From positions 1 through 64,000 of the forward strand of contig JAHCAN010000007.1 of assembly GCA_019634915.1 (NCBI GenBank): a DNA stretch of 64,000 nucleotides. The letters are read 5' to 3'. Source of the stretch: Steroidobacteraceae bacterium. GTDB taxonomy: Bacteria; Pseudomonadota; Gammaproteobacteria; Steroidobacterales; Steroidobacteraceae. The position numbers and the translations under genes were made by a program. How positions within the stretch are numbered: position 1 is the stretch's first letter; each line of letters opens with the position of its first letter. The notes beneath the pieces are model-generated. The model had not been told where the DNA came from, searched no databases, and saw only the letters and a list, made by a program, of their open reading frames with translations. Positions 57,581 to 64,000 of the stretch are shown here, one piece after another.

Positions 57581-57867
57581 GCGAGGTGCGGATCCCGCGC
57601 GTCGCGCACGGCGAGCGCACCGTGTTCAGCCCCGGCGGCGAGGAAGTCAACCAGCTGCTCGCTGCCGTTACGGCGCTGACCGCGGAGGTCGCCGTGCTGC
57701 GCCAGCGGATCAAGGCGCTCGAGGCGCTCGCGGCGAAGGCCGGGACGCTGCCCGACGGTGCGGTCGACCGCTACGAGCCCGGCGTGGCCGAGCGAGAGGA
57801 GCAGGCGGCGTGGCACGAGAAGCTGTTGCGCCGTGTTTTTTACCGTTACATCGAGAGAGAATCATGA
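57577..57867 (+). CDS. Small coiled-coil protein, unrecognised
   Basis: 96 aa from a GTG overlapping the methyltransferase stop. Residues about 24-54 (VNQLLAAVTALTAEVAVLRQ, then RIKALEALAAKAG) form a heptad-patterned coiled coil; the ends are charged (EREEQAAWHEKLLRRVFYRY). No domain or membrane segment is recognisable. It is coupled on both sides, overlapping the next gene start by ATGA, so it is made together with the methyltransferase and the propeller protein. Confidence 0.7.
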   Translation: MSEVRIPRVAHGERTVFSPGGEEVNQLLAAVTALTAEVAVLRQRIKALEALAAKAGTLPDGAVDRYEPGVAEREEQAAWHEKLLRRVFYRYIERES

Positions 57868-58913
57868 TGCGAAGGGTGCTCGGGGCGGCATTGTTGGCGG
57901 GGGTCTGCGCGACGGGGGTCGCGGTCGCGGCCAAACCGGTGGCCAGGGTGCCGGCGGTGAAGATGCATCCGCAGGAGCTGCCGGTCTGGAAGGTGCCGAA
58001 TCTCGGCATCGGCGGCGAGGCGTATTACGCGCCCGACAGCTACCACGTGATCGCGCAGATGCAGGATCCGGAGGCGACCAAGCCCGGTGATCCGCGCGCC
58101 AAGTATGGCTCGTTCACCTACACGTTCACCGACCAGGGGACCGAGATCCGCCGCATCAACGATCGCGGCCAGGATGCCTGTTCATTCTTCTTCCCGGACA
58201 TGAAGCACCTGGTGTGGACGTCGACGCGCGACAATCCGCACCTGCCGGTCGGCAGCTGGGATGACGACCCGAACTACCCGAAAGGTGCCGAGCTCTACGT
58301 GTCGGATCTCGAGGGCGGCAATGTCCACCGCCTGACGCACAACGAGTACTACGACGCCGAGGTGACCGTGTCGCCGAACGGCGAGTGGATCCTGTTCGGC
58401 CGCCAGATCGACGGCAAGATGGACCTGTGGCGCATGCGGCCGGACGGCAGCGAGCAGCAGCAGATCACCTTCACCGACGACTGGCAGGAAGGCGGCGCCG
58501 CCTATCTGCCCGACAACGAGACGATCCTCTACCGGGCGTGGAAGCGCAGCGAGTACGGCAAGTTGAAGCCGCTGCCGATGACGCTGTTCACGATCAAGCA
58601 CGACGGCACGGGCCTCAAGCAGATCACCTTCACGAACGACATGAACTGGGCACCGTTCCCCGCGCCGGACGGCCGCCACTACGTGTTCGTGCGCAATGTC
58701 GACGGCGACAATCGCGAGGTCTTCCTCGGCGATTTCGAGGGTGGCGAGCCGCTGCGGCTCACCTACAACGACGGCTTCGACGGCTTCCCGTCGGTCTCGC
58801 CCGACGGCACGAAGATGCTGTTCACGCGCAAGCACGAGTCCGAGGTGGGCGTGTTCACCTACGTGATGGACATTTCCTCGCTCGGCGTCGGGCCGCGCAA
58901 GGCGGAGCAGTGA
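57864..58913 (+). CDS. Exported TolB-like beta-propeller (WD40/PD40) protein
   Basis: 349 aa with a signal peptide (VLGAALLAGVCATGVAVAA). PD40-type blades repeat: TVSPNGEWILFGRQIDGKM, then DLWRMRPDGSEQQQITFTDD, AAYLPDNETILYRAWKR, FPAPDGRHYVFVRNVDGD, SVSPDGTKMLFTRKHESEV. Such propellers usually bind proteins or sugars in the periplasm. It lacks the N-terminal TolB interaction domain. It ends the rightward run that begins with the kynureninase-like gene. Confidence 0.86.
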   Translation: MMRRVLGAALLAGVCATGVAVAAKPVARVPAVKMHPQELPVWKVPNLGIGGEAYYAPDSYHVIAQMQDPEATKPGDPRAKYGSFTYTFTDQGTEIRRINDRGQDACSFFFPDMKHLVWTSTRDNPHLPVGSWDDDPNYPKGAELYVSDLEGGNVHRLTHNEYYDAEVTVSPNGEWILFGRQIDGKMDLWRMRPDGSEQQQITFTDDWQEGGAAYLPDNETILYRAWKRSEYGKLKPLPMTLFTIKHDGTGLKQITFTNDMNWAPFPAPDGRHYVFVRNVDGDNREVFLGDFEGGEPLRLTYNDGFDGFPSVSPDGTKMLFTRKHESEVGVFTYVMDISSLGVGPRKAEQ

Positions 58914-58992
58914 CCGCGCCGGCGCGGGATTGACGCGACCGGCGAGTTATCGCAATGTCGTGCCGCACGGGTTCGTCAAGGAGGCGCGGATC

Positions 58993-59364
58993 ATGGCGGC
59001 AAAGAAGAAGCTCGCGCGCAAGCGCAAGGCAGTCAAAAAGAAAGTCGTGAAGGCGCGGCGCAAGGTCGCCGCCCGGCGCAAGGTGGCCGCCAGGAAGGTC
59101 GCCACCCGGAAGGGGGCCGCAAGGCGCAAGGTTGCCGCGGCCGGGCGCAAGCTCAAGCGGGGCTCGCGCCGGGTCGCGCGCAAGGCCAAGGCCGGCGCGC
59201 GCCGGGCCGCCAGGAGCGCGGGTCGGGTCGCCCGCCGGGTCCGCCGCCGCGCGAAGGCGGTGGTCCGGGAAACGGCTGTCGCGCTCGACGAAGCCAGGGA
59301 CTACGTGGTGGAAAAGACCGGGGCGCTGATCCCGGGCGGATCGGCGCCGTCATCCGAATCCTGA
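58993..59364 (+). CDS. Histone H1-like lysine/arginine/alanine-rich protein
   Basis: 123 aa from the ATG at 58993 with AAGGAGGCG ahead. The first 90 residues are K/R/A/V repeats (AAKKKLARKRKAVKKKVV, RRKVAARRKVAARKVATRKG), resembling bacterial H1/AlgP-type DNA-binding tails. A short helical segment with acidic residues (ETAVALDEARDYVVEKTG) closes it. It probably binds DNA non-specifically. It lies 30 bases before a stress-type membrane gene. Confidence 0.8.
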   Translation: MAAKKKLARKRKAVKKKVVKARRKVAARRKVAARKVATRKGAARRKVAAAGRKLKRGSRRVARKAKAGARRAARSAGRVARRVRRRAKAVVRETAVALDEARDYVVEKTGALIPGGSAPSSES

Positions 59365-59394
59365 CCGATCGTCGTCAACGGAAGGATCTCCGCG

Positions 59395-59661
59395 ATGAAT
59401 TTCATCATCTGGCTCGTCGTCGGTGGACTCATAGGCTGGATCGCCAGCAAGATCATGAAGACCGATGCCCAGCAGGGCGTGTTCCTCAACGTGGTCGTGG
59501 GCATCGTCGGTGCGCTGCTCGCCGGCTTTTTCGCGCCGCGGCTCGGCGTCGGCACGATCAATTCGGGCGACTTCAGCCTGGGCGGCCTGCTGCTCTCGCT
59601 GCTGGGCGCCGTGATCCTGCTCGCGATCGTCAATCTGATCCGGCGGGGGAAGGCGCGCTGA
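59395..59661 (+). CDS. GlsB/YeaQ/YmgE-family small membrane protein
   Basis: 88 aa, three hydrophobic segments. [20 protein letters not shown] and [18 protein letters not shown] are characteristic of the transglycosylase-associated/GlsB family, linked to general stress in other bacteria. AAGGATC precedes the ATG. Its last 32 bases overlap the 3' end of the convergent cyclophilin gene. Confidence 0.92.
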   Translation: MNFIIWLVVGGLIGWIASKIMKTDAQQGVFLNVVVGIVGALLAGFFAPRLGVGTINSGDFSLGGLLLSLLGAVILLAIVNLIRRGKAR

Positions 59662-60562
59662 TCCGCGCCGGCAGCGGCACGCTGCACAGGTCGATGTAGC
59701 CGGCTGGCACCTTGTACCAGTCGTCGGTCCGGTTGCGCCGGGCCTCGACCAGCCGGGTGAACAGCGGCGTGTCGGTGCGCAGCACCTCGACGGCCAAGCG
59801 CTGCGCGGCCGGCAGGTCCGCCGCGAGCCGCACGCTGTGGATCGGTGCGCCGGTGGCCGTCGCGTCGAGGAAGCCCATCGGCCCGCCGCCGCGCGGCAGC
59901 GCCGACAGCCGCTCGATGCCGTGCACGACCCGGCCGACCACCGTGATGTTGCGGTCGAGCTGCCGCGGCGCGTGGCCGATCACCACGTAGAGCTCGGCGC
60001 CGCTTCCCGAGCCGGCGTCGTTGTCGCGGCCCACGCCCACCGTGCCATAGCAATGCGCGAGCCAGGTGGTCGCGCCGGCCGCATCGCGCGCGGCGGGCAG
60101 GCCGTCGCTGAAGCCGACCACGGGCGCGTAGCCGTCGGGGTCGGGCAGGCGCGTGAACGGCGCCGCCGGATCGACCGTCCGGGTGAACTCGGCCGGCAGC
60201 GCGCGTGCGGCGCCCTTCAGCGGCCGTTGCGCGTCGCCCCACTGCACGACGAAGTTGTCCTGCACGCGCGTGATCGCGAGGCCGTCGTAATAGTGCTCGC
60301 GCGCGAGCGCAATGATGTTGGCGACATGGCGGGGCGCAAACCGCGGCGCCAGTTCGATGATGACGCGCCCGGCGTCGAGATCGAGATAGAGTGTGCTCGA
60401 CGGGTCGAGCCGGCGCCAGTCGGTGTCGGCCGAAGCGGCGAGCAGTTCGGCCATCGTCTTCGGCGGTACCGCGCTCTCGGGCGCGGCAGTTGCGGGCCCG
60501 GCCGGCGCGGCGAGCGCGGTGGCCACGGCGAGCGCAGTCAGGACGGGCGACGGGTTCGGCAT
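59630..60562 (-). CDS. Exported cyclophilin-type peptidyl-prolyl isomerase
   Basis: 310 aa from the ATG at 60562. A signal peptide ([20 protein letters not shown]) precedes a divergent cyclophilin domain with [40 protein letters not shown] and [19 protein letters not shown]. The family accelerates proline isomerisation during periplasmic folding. About 90 C-terminal residues extend past the core. Its stop lies within the coding end of the GlsB-like gene on the other strand. Confidence 0.9.
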   Translation of the reverse strand: MPNPSPVLTALAVATALAAPAGPATAAPESAVPPKTMAELLAASADTDWRRLDPSSTLYLDLDAGRVIIELAPRFAPRHVANIIALAREHYYDGLAITRVQDNFVVQWGDAQRPLKGAARALPAEFTRTVDPAAPFTRLPDPDGYAPVVGFSDGLPAARDAAGATTWLAHCYGTVGVGRDNDAGSGSGAELYVVIGHAPRQLDRNITVVGRVVHGIERLSALPRGGGPMGFLDATATGAPIHSVRLAADLPAAQRLAVEVLRTDTPLFTRLVEARRNRTDDWYKVPAGYIDLCSVPLPARISAPSPAGSD

Positions 60563-60609
60563 GGCGCGGGGCTCCCGGCTGAAAGGCGCATGGTAGCGCC
60601 CCGCGGCGA

Positions 60610-63174
60610 TCAGCTGCGCGGCCGGAACGGCACCACGGCCACGGCGCCGGTCGTATCCAGTCCGATCCGGGACAGCAGCGCCTGGAGTCGCGCCGCGCTG
60701 CCCTGCGCGAAGGCCGGCGCGTCGCCGCCCGCGAGCGGGCGCGACAGCAGGTGGCCTTGCGCTGCGATCGGTCCGGAGTGCATCAGCAGGCGCAGCTGTT
60801 CGACGCGCTCGATGCCCTCGACTGTGACGTCGAAGCCGAGGCTGTGGCACACCGAGATGATCGCGCGCGCGATCGCCGCCGAACGCGGGTTGGTATCGAG
60901 ATCGGCGATCAGGCTGCGGTCGAGCTTCACGCGTCGCAGCGGCAGCTGCGACAGCGAGGTGAGCGAGGAGTAGCCGGTGCCGAAGTCATCGAGCGCGATC
61001 GGCAGGCCCAGCTCGCGCGCGCGCTGCAGCGCGTCGATCGTCGCGGCGCCGGTCTGGAACGCGCTCTCGGTCAGCTCGAGCTCGAGCGTCGACGGCGGCA
61101 GGCCGTAGCGGGCGAGCGTCGCGCCGGCGCGCTCGACGAAGCTGCGATCGAACAGCTGCGGCATCGATACGTTGATCGCGATGTGCGGATTCTCCATGCC
61201 CGCGGCGCGCCACTCGCTCGCCGCGACGATCGCAGTATCGAGCACCCAGTCGCCGATTGCGATGATCAGTCCGGACTGTTCGGCGATCGGAATGAAATCC
61301 GCCGCCGACACCAGCGTGCCGTCCTCGCGCCGCCAGCGCACGAGCGCCTCGAACGAGGCCGTCACGCCGTCGGTCAGCGACACCTGCGGCTGGTATTCGA
61401 GCACGAGCTTGCGCTCGGCGATCGCGCGGCGCAGGGCCTGTTCCATGCGAAAGCGCGCCGCGCTGCCGGCGAGCAGCTCGGGGGTAAACATGCTGACGCG
61501 ATTGCGGCCGAGCGATTTCGAGCGAAACAGCGCTGCGTCGGCCGCGCGGGACAGCGCCGCGGCGTCGCCCGCGTGCTCGGGCAACGCGGCGACACCGACG
61601 CTCACGCTGACCAGCAGCTCGCGGTCGCCGACCGCGAGCGGGCGGCGGAACGCCGCGACGATGCGCCCGGCGAGCTCCTCGAGCTGTGCCGGTTCGGCGT
61701 CCTCCCCGGCGAGTACGACGAATTCGTCGCCGCCGAGTCGCGCGGCGAAATGCCGCTCGCCGATGGCGGCGCGCAGCCGCGCGGCGATCGCGCGCAGCAA
61801 CTCGTCACCGAGCGCATGGCCGAGGTGGTCGTTGATCGCCTTGAAGTTGTCGACGTCGAGCGCGAGGGCGCCGACCCGGCCGCTTTCGGTGGTCGCGCGG
61901 CGCACGAGCCGGCGCAGGTGCGTGAACGCGTAGCGGCGGTTCGGCAGCCCGGTGAGGACATCGTGGTGGGCGAGAAAGCTCAGCTTGCGCGTGCGCGCCC
62001 GCACCCGGTCCTCGAGCTCGACCTGATGCTGCTCGACGGCTGCGCTCGCCTCGGCGAGCTGCGTCGCCATCGTGTTGAAAGCCCCCGCGAGCTCGTCGAG
62101 TTCGCGCGGCCCGCCGCGCGGCGCGCGGGTGCGCCACGCGCCCCGGGCGAGCGAGCGCGTGGCGCGCGTCAACCGCCGCACCGGCGCCGTGACCGACAGC
62201 GTCGCGATCAGCGACACCAGCAGCGTGAGGCCGATCACGACGAAAGTGAGCTTCCGGTAGGCCTCGCGCGCCTCGCTGGTCGCCGCCGCCGCGGCGCCGG
62301 CGGAGCTGACGACGGCTGCGCTCGCCGGGCGCGTGACGCGCTCGTTCAGCCGCGCCGCGACGGCGGAGCTCGAGGCGGCGAAGTCGGCGCCGATCGCGTC
62401 GATCTCGCGGTCGTGGCGCGTGATCGCGCGCAGCAGCGTCGTGAGCGTCGCGATGTCCTCGTCGACCAGATCGACCCAGGCCCGACCCGGCGAAGCGACG
62501 AGTTCCTCGCGGTGAGCGTCCAGCGTACGACTGAAGGCACGCTGCGCGCGGTGCATGCGCGCAGCCTGGTCGGCACCGCCGCTGATCAGGTAGCCGTTGA
62601 AGGCCGCGCGCAGCGGGCCGACCGCCAGCTCGAGCTCGGCGAACGAGCGGCGCGCGCTGCCGGTGTTCACGAGGCGCGCATTGGCGTCCCAGGTGGCCGA
62701 GACGCGCCGCGCCAGCGCATCGAGCGCGCTGCCGTAACGCGTCAGCGCCACTTCGCGCGCCCGCGCCGCTGCGGTCAGCTCATCGCCGATGCCGACGTGC
62801 AGCTCGAGATCGCCGAGCAGCCGGTCATCCGCCGCAGCGCCAGCCGGCCGCTGCGCGATGTAGTCCCTGGCGGCGGCGTCGAGGCGCTGCTCGGCCTGCG
62901 CGGTGGCATCGTGCGTCGCGGTATCGCTCGCGCGCAGCTGGTCGAAGACCGCGCGATCGTAGGTGAGCAACTGGTCGGTGATGCGCCCGGCGGCCAGCGC
63001 GAACGGAATGCGTTCGGCGGCCGTATCGTTCAGCGTGTCGATCGCGAACTTCGCGCTGCGGGACGCGTACCAGTCGCCGGCGAGCAGCACCAGCGCGACC
63101 GTGCCGAAGCCGATCGCCAGCCGGGCGGCAATGCTGAGCCGCCAGCGCCCCGCCGGTGTCGCCGGATCAACCAT
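60610..63174 (-). CDS. Membrane GGDEF-EAL bifunctional cyclic-di-GMP protein
   Basis: 854 aa. Two membrane helices (about residues 18-34 and 324-345) flank a periplasmic helical sensor. HAMP (about 346-400), GGDEF (GGDEF at about 481-485, [13 protein letters not shown]) and EAL domains follow; EAL is at FEALVRWR (about 609) with the later conserved [13 protein letters not shown]. Both active motifs look intact, so it could make and degrade c-di-GMP. The signal is unknown. It lies 47 bases upstream of the cyclophilin gene on the same strand. Confidence 0.95.
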   Translation of the reverse strand: MVDPATPAGRWRLSIAARLAIGFGTVALVLLAGDWYASRSAKFAIDTLNDTAAERIPFALAAGRITDQLLTYDRAVFDQLRASDTATHDATAQAEQRLDAAARDYIAQRPAGAAADDRLLGDLELHVGIGDELTAAARAREVALTRYGSALDALARRVSATWDANARLVNTGSARRSFAELELAVGPLRAAFNGYLISGGADQAARMHRAQRAFSRTLDAHREELVASPGRAWVDLVDEDIATLTTLLRAITRHDREIDAIGADFAASSSAVAARLNERVTRPASAAVVSSAGAAAAATSEAREAYRKLTFVVIGLTLLVSLIATLSVTAPVRRLTRATRSLARGAWRTRAPRGGPRELDELAGAFNTMATQLAEASAAVEQHQVELEDRVRARTRKLSFLAHHDVLTGLPNRRYAFTHLRRLVRRATTESGRVGALALDVDNFKAINDHLGHALGDELLRAIAARLRAAIGERHFAARLGGDEFVVLAGEDAEPAQLEELAGRIVAAFRRPLAVGDRELLVSVSVGVAALPEHAGDAAALSRAADAALFRSKSLGRNRVSMFTPELLAGSAARFRMEQALRRAIAERKLVLEYQPQVSLTDGVTASFEALVRWRREDGTLVSAADFIPIAEQSGLIIAIGDWVLDTAIVAASEWRAAGMENPHIAINVSMPQLFDRSFVERAGATLARYGLPPSTLELELTESAFQTGAATIDALQRARELGLPIALDDFGTGYSSLTSLSQLPLRRVKLDRSLIADLDTNPRSAAIARAIISVCHSLGFDVTVEGIERVEQLRLLMHSGPIAAQGHLLSRPLAGGDAPAFAQGSAARLQALLSRIGLDTTGAVAVVPFRPRS

Positions 63175-63287
63175 GCGGGCAATGTACGCCGCCGTCCCAC
63201 GAGGTGTCGCGGCGGAGTTGACATATCCGGCGCCAGGTCCGCGGCGTTATGCTGTCACGTCTCACAGTTGTGCACATGGACCCCGCC

Positions 63288-64000
63288 ATGACCCTGATCC
63301 GCCTGCTCCGCCCGACCCTCGTGGCCGCCTTGCTCGCCGCCTCGCTCGCGGCCTGCCAGACCGTCGAAACCACCGCTCCCGGGGCCGTCGGCGTCGACCG
63401 CAAGCAGCGCATGCTGGTCTCGGAGGAAGAGATCGAGAAGGCGGCCGTGCAGTCGTATGCGCAGGAACTCGACAAGGCGCGGTCGAAGAACGCGCTCAAC
63501 ACCGATGCCCGGCTGCTCGCACGCGTGCGCGGCATCGCCAACCGGCTGATACCGCAGACCGTCGTATTCCGGCCCGATGCCGCCGCCTGGAACTGGGAAG
63601 TCAATGTCGAGTCCACGGACGAACTGAATGCCTACTGCATGCCGGGAGGCAAGATCATGGTCTATTCCGGCCTCGTGCAGAAACTGTCGCTGACCGACGA
63701 CGAACTCGCGACGGTGATCGGGCACGAGATGGCGCACGCGCTGCGCGAGCACAGCCGGGAGCGGGTCTCGCGCGCGTATGCGCAGCAGCTCGCGCTGTCC
63801 GGGGTCGCGGCGGTTGCAGGCCTGGGGCAGGGCACCGTGGACCTCGTCGGTGCGATCGGCAACGTCACGTTCCAGCTGCCGCACAGCCGCGAGCAGGAAG
63901 CCGAGGCCGACATCATCGGCCTCGAGCTGATGGCGCGCGCCGGCTACGACCCGAATGCCGCGCCGAGCGTCTGGCGCAAGATGGCTGCCGCGCAGTCGGG
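63288..64000 (+). CDS. M48-family metalloprotease lipoprotein, N-terminal part (runs off window)
   Basis: The first 237 residues are visible, from the ATG at 63288 (63276 is possible). The lipoprotein signal ends LAASLAACQT. The zinc motif H146-E-M-A-H150 is in IGHEMAHALREHSRER, and the third ligand is in SREQEAEADIIGLELMARAG. This is the LoiP/YcaL-like group of periplasmic proteases in outer-membrane quality control. The C-terminal end is outside the window. Confidence 0.94.
   Translation, partial: MTLIRLLRPTLVAALLAASLAACQTVETTAPGAVGVDRKQRMLVSEEEIEKAAVQSYAQELDKARSKNALNTDARLLARVRGIANRLIPQTVVFRPDAAAWNWEVNVESTDELNAYCMPGGKIMVYSGLVQKLSLTDDELATVIGHEMAHALREHSRERVSRAYAQQLALSGVAAVAGLGQGTVDLVGAIGNVTFQLPHSREQEAEADIIGLELMARAGYDPNAAPSVWRKMAAAQS

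Noticed and set aside
60751..63291. Long open frame of about 846 codons antisense to the GGDEF-EAL gene.
   Set aside because: It is a composition shadow: the opposite strand has complete HAMP, GGDEF and EAL domains, and this frame has no recognisable domain.

Overview
The window reads as chromosome of a GC-rich gammaproteobacterium. The evidence is the conserved order recA-recX-alaS-lysC-csrA-tRNA-Ser, a RegB/RegA redox pair, several predicted lipoproteins and the dense coding. I cannot name a genus.

Positions 1-8400 are housekeeping: the 5' end of mutS, purU, pncC, thpR, recA, recX, alaS, lysC, csrA and tRNA-Ser(GCU). A small DUF559 endonuclease-like gene sits antisense between recA and recX beside a C/G-rich repeat.

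Positions 8400 to about 39100 look accessory. A P4-type tyrosine integrase starts 165 bases after tRNA-Ser and is followed by two AlpA-like regulators. Then come: (1) a leftward overlapping operon (15185-10656) of an Acg-type nitroreductase, a beta-lactamase-like serine hydrolase, an alpha/beta hydrolase, a short SnoaL-like protein and a broken DUF6544 gene; (2) a leftward twelve-gene run (27704-15751) of TetR regulator, HlyD/ABC/permease/outer-membrane efflux pump, cytochrome b561, DUF2892, beta-CASP RNase, LOG protein, LpxR-like lipid A deacylase and cytochrome c', with a perfect 22-bp palindrome over its predicted promoter; (3) rightward genes for a VTT-domain membrane protein and a P-type ATPase; (4) a rightward redox/iron module of PepSY protein, DUF2271 protein with a flavinylation motif, PepSY/flavodoxin/FNR fusion, ApbE, a 5'-truncated TonB receptor, and RegB/RegA. 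I found no second copy of the tRNA-Ser 3' end, so the far boundary of the element is not fixed.

Positions 39100-53000 hold paired amidohydrolases, secreted and cytoplasmic hydrolases, an AraC regulator, the wreck of a winged-helix/ATPase regulator, and a chain of NmrA-like reductase, Ddi2-like HD hydrolase, unknown 119-aa protein, GST, an orphan cytochrome b with an altered Qo motif and an AhpD-like protein. An EreA/ChaN-like exported protein and a catalase follow.

Positions 53000-64000 hold tRNA-Arg(ACG), a second GST, and a divergent cluster of a PrnB-like (DUF1864, indoleamine-dioxygenase superfamily) protein, a kynureninase-like PLP enzyme and a methyltransferase, which looks like an undescribed small-molecule pathway. 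After it come a coiled-coil protein, a TolB-like propeller, a histone H1-like protein, a GlsB-like membrane protein, a cyclophilin, a GGDEF/EAL protein and the start of an M48 metalloprotease lipoprotein.
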